NCBI GenBank assembly: GCA_013214245.1
Contig: JABSQE010000038.1
Span: forward strand, 1-8,549
Source of the DNA: Hyphomicrobiaceae bacterium
GTDB taxonomy: Bacteria > Pseudomonadota > Alphaproteobacteria > Rhizobiales > Hyphomicrobiaceae
Reading direction: 5' to 3'
Length of the DNA: 8,549 nt
Both the position numbers and the translations under genes were made by a program. Below, one piece after another: positions 1-6,566 of the stretch. Below the pieces are notes generated by a model that did not search any database, had not been told where the DNA came from, and worked only from the letters and a program-made list of their open reading frames with translations. Each line of letters opens with the position of its first letter. The stretch's first letter is position 1.

Positions 1-2
1 AC

Positions 3-143
3 GAAAAGGTTTTACCGTTTGATGATAATGTTAAAGATTACTGCAATCTTTCAATTATCACAATAGCGCAAGAGAAGCATGAAACTCTTCTCCCCCCTCC
101 AACCCGAACATTGGAGCAACACAAAAGAGCGCAATCACGATAA
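3..143 (+). CDS. possible C-terminal end of a gene cut by the left edge
   Basis: This frame is open from the left edge to a TAA at 141-143, giving about 46 residues. It starts near EKVLPFDDNVKDYC and ends with a basic tail (HKRAQSR). The composition looks protein-like (aspartate-rich start, a PPP run, a charged tail), but I do not recognise the family. It overlaps the start of the 98-codon frame at 79-375, so both are unlikely to be genuine over the whole overlap. It could be the real 3' end of an upstream gene or a chance open stretch. Upstream sequence would decide. Confidence 0.3.
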   Translation, partial: EKVLPFDDNVKDYCNLSIITIAQEKHETLLPPPTRTLEQHKRAQSR

Positions 144-375
144 CGTCGCGTCGGCGCACAATATCGAACTCTGTTGTTACCTTAAGATAAAAATGGATAT
201 GATGATAACCAAACTTGTAAAATTCGACAAGAAGCTAAGCGATATTACACTTTATGTGCATAATACTAAGCGAGCCGAACAGCTTTTTATCAATAGGAGT
301 AGGATAATCAAAATTCTCGAAAATACAGAAGTAAATTGGATGAAGCGATGGAAAAATATGAACATGCTACCATAA
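79..375 (+). CDS. unidentified small ORF (98 aa), doubtful
   Basis: An ATG frame of 98 codons ends at a TAA just before an A-rich stretch. A weak purine-rich stretch (AAGAGAAG) precedes the start. The predicted protein is basic, with no signal peptide, no clear membrane segment and no motif I recognise. The first 25 residues look unlike a natural N-terminus and overlap another frame open from the window edge. It converges on cobD without a clear function-linked arrangement. It may be a lineage-specific gene, a decayed remnant or a chance ORF. I do not assign a function. Confidence 0.25.
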   Translation: MKLFSPLQPEHWSNTKERNHDNVASAHNIELCCYLKIKMDMMITKLVKFDKKLSDITLYVHNTKRAEQLFINRSRIIKILENTEVNWMKRWKNMNMLP

Positions 376-405
376 AAAAATTCCTTTAAAAATGTTAGTC
401 TAACA
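374..405 (-). terminator. weak candidate terminator for cobC-cobD
   Basis: Read on the minus strand just past the cobD stop, a perfect short palindrome (TGTTA-GAC-TAACA, plus-strand 393-405) is followed at once by five T (388-392), and after seven bases by seven more T (374-380). The position and T-tracts fit a rho-independent terminator for the leftward transcript. However, the stem is only 5 bp and AT-rich, so it would be weak. Confidence 0.25.
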
Positions 406-440
406 ATCTATTGCAATTCAGATTGAGTACGTGTTTTTGA

Positions 441-1439
441 TCAGCTAGTTCTACTAGAAAAGATTAAAATTATAATACTAAGTACCATCATACAATTTGC
501 TCTAAAAATTAAATTTAAAGCACTAAGAATATCCTCTGAATTAGCTTTTTGTGTACCATCCGTGTTCATCCATGCATCAGTAATTTTCTCATTACCGTAT
601 TCACGGGGACCGGCTAATGCTAATCCCAGAGCACCGGCCATAGCTGCTTCTGGCCAACCAGCATTTAGAGAGCGATGTTTTTTAGCGTCAAGCCATACAC
701 TTCGAAATGCATTGAAACCTGAAAAGTCGCCAAGTAATGCTGTGATAATTAGGAAGAGAGCTGTCAAGCGTGCCGGTACAAGGTTAAGCACATCGTCCAA
801 GCGAGCTGCTGAGCAGCCAAAGATTTTGTAACGTGGTGTACGATATCCTATCATACTATCGGCTGTATTAATCATTTTATAGACAAGAATACCGGGTAGC
901 CCAGCTATAAGATACCATAAGGCCGGAGCTACAATACCATCTGAAAAATTCTCAGCAGCACTCTCAATGCTTGCACGGCACACAGCTGATTTATCAAGTG
1001 ATTCAGAGTTCCGACCAACTATTGCAGATACAGCCTTGCGAGCTTCGCGTAGACATTTAAACTCTAGCGCTATTCGTACAGCATCGACATGCTCATACAA
1101 ACTGCGACCTGCTATTAACACTGCCACAATTATTATTTCAAGAATTACAAAACCACTAAACACAGTAAATTGCCATGCAAATGTCACAGTTAAACCTATG
1201 CCAACGGCAACCACAATCCAAAACATCAGGCCGATTATACTCAGCATATGTTTTTGAAAACGTCCAGTTCGTCTTTTGTTAAAACGCTTCTCTGTGGCTG
1301 CAATAAGTCGGCCCATTAAAACAACTGGATGTGGAAAACGATTCCACAACCAGGTTGGTTCGCCAAATAAGCTATCTAATGCCAGCGCTATTAGGAGTAT
1401 GATATCTGCATTCTCAGTAATTAACACAGCCAACCTCAA
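441..1439 (-). CDS. cobD: adenosylcobinamide-phosphate synthase CobD/CbiB
   Basis: This integral membrane enzyme of late B12 synthesis joins (adenosyl)cobyric acid to aminopropanol phosphate, giving (adenosyl)cobinamide phosphate. The 332-aa product has the family's usual length and marks: an N-terminal hydrophobic helix leading to LDSLFGEP and PHPVVLMGRLI (about 21-46), AGRSL near 110, IVGRNSESLD (140-149), AENFSDGIVAPALWY (162-176), YKMINTADSMIGYRTPRY (187-204), GWPEAAMAGALG (261-272) and a C-terminal helix (about 306-327). The Salmonella protein has VGRD where this one has VGRN; this may be lineage variation. The start is TTG at 1439, inside a TTGA overlap with the cobC stop. No ATG lies nearby and no strong Shine-Dalgarno is visible, so translation is probably coupled to cobC. 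The name follows P. denitrificans usage; the Salmonella name is cbiB. Confidence 0.93.
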   Translation of the reverse strand: MRLAVLITENADIILLIALALDSLFGEPTWLWNRFPHPVVLMGRLIAATEKRFNKRRTGRFQKHMLSIIGLMFWIVVAVGIGLTVTFAWQFTVFSGFVILEIIIVAVLIAGRSLYEHVDAVRIALEFKCLREARKAVSAIVGRNSESLDKSAVCRASIESAAENFSDGIVAPALWYLIAGLPGILVYKMINTADSMIGYRTPRYKIFGCSAARLDDVLNLVPARLTALFLIITALLGDFSGFNAFRSVWLDAKKHRSLNAGWPEAAMAGALGLALAGPREYGNEKITDAWMNTDGTQKANSEDILSALNLIFRANCMMVLSIIILIFSSRTS

Positions 1440-2461
1440 AGAGTACTCAAGGCATGAATTAGAGCAGTTTCAAAACGAATGAAATTTGAAGCATGTCCAG
1501 GCAGCCCAAAACGTAACCAACAAGGATTTTGACAAAACTTCCTAGTCCATATACCTTGCTTTGCTAAAGCGTTATGCAAATGCGCAGCCCTCTCAAACTG
1601 ACCTAAACGAAATAGTGAAGTCCCTCCGATGATCTCAATACCATACTTTATGAGAATCGTATCAAGTCTCGTGGCCTGCTTTTTATAGTCCAAACGCGCT
1701 TTCCTTGCCCAATTGTCGTCATATAACGCTTGCTTAGCAATATAGCATGCTGGGCCTGAAATCGCCCAAGGACCGATGGCCGCCCCCAGACGTTTAATAA
1801 TGTCAACAGCACCAATAGCAAATCCAAGTCTTAGTCCAGCTAAACCATAGAATTTACCAAACGAACGCAGCACAATTAGGCCGGAATCACCACAATGAGG
1901 TACGATTGAAACTTCTGGTGTTATATCAGCAAAAGCCTCGTCAACAATCATCAGTTGACTTTCACGGTAAGATTGCTCAGCGAGTTCTTTGAGAATTTTT
2001 AGATCTACAACGCGCCCATCTGGATTGTTAGGATTAGTTATAACTCTCACATCCGCTTTTCTAAGATCTTGAAGATCGACAACAGTTTGTGTGTTCTTCA
2101 CACTCCGCCCCCAACATATTGCATGTTCATTATACGTCGGTCCTAAAATACGAACCTGTTGCACATCGGGATGTAAGATAGGCAAAAGCTGAATGAGGAT
2201 TTGTGTTCCAGGAGCAGCAATAATGCTAGCACTATAAGGCACTTTATACGCATGTCTAGCACTTGCAATTAGTTCTTCCATAGAGTTGTCCTGTGGTAGC
2301 CTTTGCCAATCGCTTAGAGGTACGGTTGGAAGTGGATATGGAACCGGTGCTATGCCAGTTGATAGATCGAGCCAATTTTGCTCTATGGTGTTATGGGCTA
2401 CTGACACTTGTGATAGATCGCCACCATGTCTCATTGATACTTCTAGCCTTTTTCTGTGCAT
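1436..2461 (-). CDS. cobC: L-threonine-O-3-phosphate decarboxylase CobC
   Basis: This PLP-dependent fold-type I aminotransferase-family enzyme decarboxylates L-threonine phosphate to (R)-1-amino-2-propanol phosphate, the linker of the B12 nucleotide loop. The next gene uses that product. Visible marks, counted from the first ATG, are RHGGDL (11-16), DLSTGI (32-37), GTQ (85-87), GPTY (107-110), TNPNNPDGR (142-150), VDEAFAD with the PLP-binding Asp (173-179), RSFGKFYGLAGLRLGF with the Schiff-base Lys at about 203 (199-214), GPWAISGP (230-237) and WLRFGLP with the carboxylate-binding Arg near 317. Relatives begin only a few residues before the HGG motif, so the ATG at 2434 (residue 10, MRHGGDL) is a credible alternative start. 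The upstream ATG has only a distant GAGG. The gene is called cobD in Salmonella. It is divergent from the cbiX operon and overlaps cobD/cbiB by 4 nt. Confidence 0.93.
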   Translation of the reverse strand: MHRKRLEVSMRHGGDLSQVSVAHNTIEQNWLDLSTGIAPVPYPLPTVPLSDWQRLPQDNSMEELIASARHAYKVPYSASIIAAPGTQILIQLLPILHPDVQQVRILGPTYNEHAICWGRSVKNTQTVVDLQDLRKADVRVITNPNNPDGRVVDLKILKELAEQSYRESQLMIVDEAFADITPEVSIVPHCGDSGLIVLRSFGKFYGLAGLRLGFAIGAVDIIKRLGAAIGPWAISGPACYIAKQALYDDNWARKARLDYKKQATRLDTILIKYGIEIIGGTSLFRLGQFERAAHLHNALAKQGIWTRKFCQNPCWLRFGLPGHASNFIRFETALIHALSTL

Positions 2462-2709
2462 TGTTTACTCAATACACCTCATACGCTCATGTCGCTGGAC
2501 TATTACCTGTTTTCTTGCTTGTTTAGAAGGTTCTGATCATGCTATTAGCGTTAAACAGATACAACCGCAACCGAGCAGTGTTAAATACTTTGACACAATT
2601 TAATTCTTTCGGTGAACTGAGGTTAGCGACATAATTAACAGTATCAAGATCAGCGTAAAAATTTAAGAATAGTATGATATAGCCTTCATTTACAAAAGGA
2701 TGCAAAAAC
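2462..2709. promoter_or_regulatory. divergent intergenic region between cobC and the cbiX operon
   Basis: This 248-bp spacer must carry promoters for both directions. No gene is convincing in it. On the plus strand there is an exact TTGACA (2590-2595), but without a good -10 at normal spacing. A TATGAT (2673-2678) about 30 nt before the first start has no matching -35. I looked for the cobalamin riboswitch core and B12 box on both strands and did not recognise them. The hexamer TTAGCG occurs twice (2545, 2623), which may be chance. AAGGA at 2695-2699 is the ribosome binding site of the first plus-strand gene. Confidence 0.6.
2536..2564 (-). promoter_or_regulatory. candidate promoter for cobC-cobD
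   Basis: On the minus strand TTGTAT (2559-2564) and CATGAT (2536-2541) are separated by exactly 17 nt. They match the sigma-70 type -35 and -10 at 3/6 and 4/6 positions. The site lies about 75-100 nt upstream of cobC, pointing at it. The match is weak and could arise by chance in AT-rich DNA. Confidence 0.2.
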
Positions 2710-2901
2710 ATGAGATTATGTATCGGATTCATTGCTTTAATAGCTATAGTCGCGCCAGCGGCAAACGCCTTAGCACACGGAATACACACATTTGATATTG
2801 TCAGTGGGCATTCGCATAACATTGAATTCGCTATAATAACGTTAATAGGGACAGCTGTGTTTTTCCTGCTGGCAACTATACTTTGGAGCCGCGGGCGGTA
2901 A
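2710..2901 (+). CDS. small exported/membrane protein with His motif, DUF6732-like
   Basis: The 63-aa product has an N-terminal hydrophobic segment ending in a signal-peptidase-like site (ANALA, about 18-22). A short stretch with four histidines follows (HGIHTFDIVSGHSHN, 23-37; His 23, 26, 34, 36), then one membrane helix (about 40-59) and a basic C-terminus (RGR). The helix orientation would put the histidines outside the cytoplasm. The layout, an exported AHxxH start followed by GHxH and one helix, recalls the small DUF6732-type proteins I associate with alphaproteobacterial cobalamin clusters. That assignment is from memory. The start is supported by AAGGA ten bases upstream. The gene ends 29 nt before cbiX and so leads that operon. 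The histidines suggest metal contact, perhaps cobalt, but the function is unknown. Confidence 0.75.
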   Translation: MRLCIGFIALIAIVAPAANALAHGIHTFDIVSGHSHNIEFAIITLIGTAVFFLLATILWSRGR

Positions 2902-2930
2902 ACATCTGTTCATTTTGCTTAGGAAATATT

Positions 2931-3989
2931 ATGGCCGATAAAATTGGCGTTATGGTATGTGGTCATGGATCACGATCTGATGCTGCTGTCTCAGAATTTG
3001 CTGCCATTTCAAATCGGTTAGATCAACATTTCCCGGAATGGCCCTTAGAGTATGGTTATCTAGAATTTGCCAACCCAGTCATCCGCGTTGGTCTTGACAA
3101 GCTAAGAAATAAAGGAGTTAATCATATTCTTGCAGTACCGGGCATGCTGTTTGCTGCAGCTCATGCTAAAAACGATATACCCACAATTTTAGCTAGTTAC
3201 CAATCTGAGACAGGCATAAAAGTAGAATATGGGCGTGAGCTTGGTGTTGACCCAAAGATGTTACGTGCTGCAGCTGATCGCATTGAAGAGGCAGTAGTTA
3301 AAGCTAATAAAAGACATGGCGTTGTTAACAATTCGGATATATGTTTAGTAGTTATAGGACGCGGTGCTTCAGATCCTGATGCGAATTCTAACGTATCCAA
3401 AATAGCGCGTATGCTGTGGGAGGGCTTTGGTTTCGGATGGTGTGAGGTTGGTTATTCTGGTGTCACATTCCCGCTTGTTGAACCATGCCTGCAACATGTA
3501 GTTCGCCTTGGATATAAGAGAGTCATTGTTTTTCCATATTTTCTTTTTACCGGCATTTTGATAGATCGTATTTACGGTTTTACCAAACAAATAGCGGCCC
3601 AATATCCCGAGGTGCAACTAGTTAGTGCCGGTTATCTTAACGATCACCCTTGTGTTATTGATACCTTTGTAGAGCGCGTTGTTGAAATCCTAGACGGCCA
3701 AAATGTTATGAACTGTCAAATGTGCAAATATCGTACTAAAGTATTAGGCTTTGAGAGCGAGGTTGGAACTCCGCAAGATAGTCATCATCATCATGTTGAA
3801 GGTATGGGAGCTTCAGCGCCGGGTTCCAGAATAGAGGATTGTCAATTGTGTGACACATTTTGCACTGGGAGATGCCGTCTGCAAGGTAAGATAATTAATC
3901 ATCACCACGGGCATGAACATCAGCATACTTACCCTCACGTAGATCATCCGCTTGGTCCAATTAGTGTACTACGTAACAACAACGATTGA
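2931..3989 (+). CDS. cbiX: sirohydrochlorin cobaltochelatase CbiX, long form
   Basis: CbiX inserts Co2+ into sirohydrochlorin in the cytoplasm, the committing step of the early-cobalt B12 route. The product is 352 aa. Two chelatase half-domains fill residues 1-255: VCGHGSR with metal-binding His12, FAAAHAKNDIP with His78, IGRGASDPD (142-150), a second-lobe GYSGVTFPLVEP (174-185) and FPYFLFTGIL (201-210). The tail is that of long CbiX proteins: MNCQMC (260-265, the MxCxxC reported to bind an Fe-S cluster in Bacillus megaterium CbiX), HHHH (285-288), a four-Cys cluster C304-x2-C307-x3-C311-x3-C315, a second His-rich run (324-332) and terminal DHPLGP (338-343). The ATG at 2931 is chosen over an upstream TTG at 2883 because AGGA lies six bases before it and homologues start just before IGVMVCGHGS. 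It follows the small membrane-protein gene by 29 nt. Confidence 0.93.
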   Translation: MADKIGVMVCGHGSRSDAAVSEFAAISNRLDQHFPEWPLEYGYLEFANPVIRVGLDKLRNKGVNHILAVPGMLFAAAHAKNDIPTILASYQSETGIKVEYGRELGVDPKMLRAAADRIEEAVVKANKRHGVVNNSDICLVVIGRGASDPDANSNVSKIARMLWEGFGFGWCEVGYSGVTFPLVEPCLQHVVRLGYKRVIVFPYFLFTGILIDRIYGFTKQIAAQYPEVQLVSAGYLNDHPCVIDTFVERVVEILDGQNVMNCQMCKYRTKVLGFESEVGTPQDSHHHHVEGMGASAPGSRIEDCQLCDTFCTGRCRLQGKIINHHHGHEHQHTYPHVDHPLGPISVLRNNND

Positions 3990-3994
3990 TCGTC

Positions 3995-4630
3995 ATGGCA
4001 TCTATTTATGTGAAACAACCAGCGGCCATCTACCGCCAATCATTTGAAACAATCAAGCGTGAAGCTGATTTTAGTTGCCTCCGCAATTCTGATGAAGTTG
4101 CAGTTGCAATGCGTGTAATTCATGCTTGTGGCATGGTTGATATTGTTAAAGATCTTGTATTTAGTGGTGATGTCGCAGGTGAAACCCGTAATGCGATAGC
4201 GAACGGGAGAAATATTCTAGTAGACGCGAATATGGTAAAAGTAGCATTAAAGCAACCTACCTACAATTTAAACAACATAAAAATACGCTGCACTCTTAAT
4301 GACCCTGAAACGGATATGCGTGCTGTTAAGCTTGATACTACTCGCTCAGCTGCTGCTGTATATGGCTGGATTAAGCATATTGCAGGTTCAGTGGTTGTTA
4401 TTGGCAACGCACCGACTGCCCTATTTACTTTGTTAGAACTTTTAGACAAAGGGGTTCAAAAACCAGCTGCTGTATTCGCATTTCCTGTAGGATTTGTTGG
4501 TGCAGCCGAGTCCAAGGCAGATTTAATAGAAAATCCAAGAGGGATTAACTTTATAACGATACGTGGTCGCCGTGGTGGCAGTGCGATGGCAGCAGCAGCA
4601 TTTAACGCTGTCTGGTTCGGAGAACAATAA
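3995..4630 (+). CDS. cobH: precorrin-8X / cobalt-precorrin-8 methylmutase CobH/CbiC
   Basis: This enzyme moves the methyl group from C11 to C12 of (cobalt-)precorrin-8, giving hydrogenobyrinic acid or cobyrinic acid, the last step in building the corrin ring. The 211-aa product matches the family length of about 210. Motifs are AIYRQSF (11-17), VIHACGMVD with the catalytic His (41-49), TRSAAA (116-121), GNAPTAL (137-143), PVGFVGAAESK (164-174) and GRRGGSAM (191-198). Starting at the ATG at 3995 puts the catalytic histidine at residue 43, the position known in P. denitrificans CobH. I prefer it to the TTG at 3986, which would overlap the cbiX stop by 4 nt. Neither start has a strong Shine-Dalgarno, so coupling to cbiX translation is likely. 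Confidence 0.95.
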   Translation: MASIYVKQPAAIYRQSFETIKREADFSCLRNSDEVAVAMRVIHACGMVDIVKDLVFSGDVAGETRNAIANGRNILVDANMVKVALKQPTYNLNNIKIRCTLNDPETDMRAVKLDTTRSAAAVYGWIKHIAGSVVVIGNAPTALFTLLELLDKGVQKPAAVFAFPVGFVGAAESKADLIENPRGINFITIRGRRGGSAMAAAAFNAVWFGEQ

Positions 4631-4632
4631 AT

Positions 4633-5838
4633 ATGACACCATGGCTAACTATTGTTGGTGTAAGCTTGGATGGCACTACTTCATTTAGTAAGCGCGCTGA
4701 AATAGCAATTCAATCAGCTGTAGTTATTGTTGGATCTACACGCTTGCTAGACCTCCTGGATATTTCCCATGATCGACGTTTTGTCTGGCCATCTCCTTTC
4801 TCTTTAGGAATTACGTGGTTAAAAAGTATGGCTGGACAGCCTGTAGTTGTGCTAGCAACAGGCGATCCGATGCATTATGGTGTTGGTTCAACGTTAACCT
4901 CAGCCTTCAAAAGCGAGGAATATACAGTTTTGCCAGCTCCATCTTCTTTGAGCTTGGCTGCTGCGCGTATGGGCTGGGCGCTTCAGGATTCGATTTGCCT
5001 ATCTTTACATGGGCGGCCGTTAGAAAAATTACATACGGTGTTGGCACCCAATGCTCAATTGTTGATACTCACACGTGATGGGAGCTCACCAGCTAAAATT
5101 ATTCGCTTGTTATGTCAGACCATGTATAGCGAAAGCTTCGTAAGCGTGCTTGAAAATCTTGGTGGCCTCAACGAGACCCGTTATGATTTACGGGCAACAA
5201 ACACTGAAATCCGTGACTTTGCGGCGCTAAACATAGTGGCAGTCAAGTGTGTGTTAAGTAAAGACGCTGCTTACTTGCCGACAGTTCCGGGTCTACCAGA
5301 TTGTGCCTTTCAACATGATGGCCAGCTGACTAAAAGGGAAATTAGGTCTATAACTATCGCAGCTTTAACCCCTAAACCTAACGAGCGTTTATGGGATGTA
5401 GGAGCCGGCTGCGGCTCAGTAGCAATTGAATGGCTTCGCTGTACGCCTAACAGCAAGGCTATTGCGTTTGAGCACGACGACAAACGAGCAACAATAGTTC
5501 GAAACAACTCTCTTAATTTAAACGTACCACACCTAGAGATAGTCACTGAATCTGTCCCAGATAGTCTACAACTATACCCGCTGCCAGATGCTATTTTTAT
5601 TGGCGGTGCCTGCTCGAATAGACAAGTTTTAGAAACTTGCTGGATGACATTACGGTCTGGTGGTAGGCTCGTAGCAAATGCCGTAACCATAGAAGGTCAG
5701 GCTGTGCTCAGTGAATGGCACAAAAAACTTGGTGGTGAACTGATTAACATTGCTTTGTCATACGTTAAAACCATTGGTAGGTTTCGTGGATTACAACCTG
5801 CCTTAGCTGTAATGCAACTACGACTCATTAAGCCATGA
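4633..5838 (+). CDS. cobL: precorrin-6Y C5,15-methyltransferase (decarboxylating) CobL, CbiE-CbiT fusion
   Basis: CobL methylates C5 and C15 of the macrocycle with S-adenosylmethionine and removes the C12 acetate carboxyl. The 401-aa product is the usual two-domain form. The N-terminal CbiE-like tetrapyrrole methylase (about 1-205) has IVGVSLDG (7-14), VGSTRLLDLL (33-42), ATGDPMHYGVGSTL (75-88), PAPSSLSLAAARMGW (101-115) and LHGRP (125-129). The C-terminal CbiT-like Rossmann methyltransferase (about 220-395) has HDGQLTKREIR (228-238), the SAM-binding DVGAGCGSVAIEW (255-267), IGGACSN (323-329) and GGRLVANAVT (343-352). GGAG ten bases upstream supports the start, two bases after the cobH stop. 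In split systems the halves are separate cbiE and cbiT genes. No defect is visible. Confidence 0.95.
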   Translation: MTPWLTIVGVSLDGTTSFSKRAEIAIQSAVVIVGSTRLLDLLDISHDRRFVWPSPFSLGITWLKSMAGQPVVVLATGDPMHYGVGSTLTSAFKSEEYTVLPAPSSLSLAAARMGWALQDSICLSLHGRPLEKLHTVLAPNAQLLILTRDGSSPAKIIRLLCQTMYSESFVSVLENLGGLNETRYDLRATNTEIRDFAALNIVAVKCVLSKDAAYLPTVPGLPDCAFQHDGQLTKREIRSITIAALTPKPNERLWDVGAGCGSVAIEWLRCTPNSKAIAFEHDDKRATIVRNNSLNLNVPHLEIVTESVPDSLQLYPLPDAIFIGGACSNRQVLETCWMTLRSGGRLVANAVTIEGQAVLSEWHKKLGGELINIALSYVKTIGRFRGLQPALAVMQLRLIKP

Positions 5839-6566
5839 TTTACAATTCCCAAAGTCCTCGATTTTTCATTGTTGGTGTTGGCCCAGGCGATCCCGATCTT
5901 CTAACCCTGAAGGCGGTCCGCATCATAAATTTGGTAGATATCATCGCATATCCTTATGTCTCCGGGGGCAAATCCCGAGCACGCGATATTGTTACGAGTC
6001 ATATTACCAAAGTACATAAGGAACTCCCCTTTCATTTGCCAATGGAAATTAATCCTTCATCAGCGCAAATAGCATACGAACGTGCTGCAGAGAAAATTAT
6101 AAAACACCTCAAATCAGGATGCTCTATAGCGCTCCTTTGCGAAGGAGACCCTTTCTTTTACGGCAGTGCAATACACATCTACACACGAGTAGCATGTAAC
6201 TTCATGACATGTGTAGTGCCTGGAATTTCATCCTTAACAGCAGGTCCTGCGGCTGCTGGATTGCCGCTTGCAAGTCGTAACGATGTCATAAAAATTTTGC
6301 CAGCTACGCTTGACACTACACGCCTAGAATTTGAATTAGAAAATTGTGAGGCGGCAATTATCATTAAATTAGGCCGTCACTTCGATAAAGTTTCACACAC
6401 CATTCGTCTAAAAAGGCTTGAAAAGCGAGCTTTGTTAGTATCGACCGTATCACATGGCGACCAGCATATTATTTCATTCGACGAATTTTATCGTCAAAAT
6501 CATACTGGTGTACAACCTTATTTTTCTATGGTTCTGATATCAATGCATAATAGAGTAGAGCCATGA
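5835..6566 (+). CDS. cobI: precorrin-2 C20-methyltransferase CobI/CbiL
   Basis: This SAM-dependent methyltransferase adds the C20 methyl to precorrin-2 or cobalt-factor II, giving (cobalt-)precorrin-3. The 243-aa product matches the usual length. It carries the class III tetrapyrrole-methylase marks: FIVGVGPGDPDLLTLKA (11-27), the CobI/CbiL-typical AYP...GGKSRAR segment (38-50), LCEGDPFFYGSA (101-112), VVPGISSLTAGPAAAGLPL (127-145) and a KLGRH strand (178-182). The second methylase motif and the GKSRA segment separate it from CobJ and CobM. The ATG lies in an ATGA overlap with the cobL stop, and the gene's own stop overlaps the next start in the same way, which implies translational coupling. 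Whether the substrate already carries cobalt cannot be read from the sequence; the operon's cbiX suggests it may. Confidence 0.95.
   Translation: MIYNSQSPRFFIVGVGPGDPDLLTLKAVRIINLVDIIAYPYVSGGKSRARDIVTSHITKVHKELPFHLPMEINPSSAQIAYERAAEKIIKHLKSGCSIALLCEGDPFFYGSAIHIYTRVACNFMTCVVPGISSLTAGPAAAGLPLASRNDVIKILPATLDTTRLEFELENCEAAIIIKLGRHFDKVSHTIRLKRLEKRALLVSTVSHGDQHIISFDEFYRQNHTGVQPYFSMVLISMHNRVEP

Noticed and set aside
445..457. Hairpin CTAGT-TCT-ACTAG at the cobD 3' end as a terminator
   Set aside because: It lies within the last cobD codons and is followed on the minus strand by an A-run, not a T-run.
2286..2603. Plus-strand ORFs of 77 and 105 codons across the cobC start and the intergenic region
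   Set aside because: They lie mostly antisense to the conserved N-terminus of cobC, show no family motif and have no good ribosome binding site.
2545..2628. Repeated TTAGCG hexamer as an operator pair
   Set aside because: Two copies of a hexamer in 248 bp without symmetry or further conserved bases is too weak to support a binding site.
2523..2822. Minus-strand 99-codon ORF antisense to the small membrane-protein gene
   Set aside because: The product is unrecognisable and runs opposite a gene with a clear Shine-Dalgarno, signal-like N-terminus and operon position.
2883..2930. Upstream TTG start for cbiX (16 extra residues)
   Set aside because: It would overlap the preceding small gene; the ATG at 2931 has AGGA at good spacing and matches the family N-terminus.
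5310..5690. Minus-strand 126-codon ORF inside cobL
   Set aside because: It is antisense to the SAM-binding CbiT domain and has no independent coding evidence.
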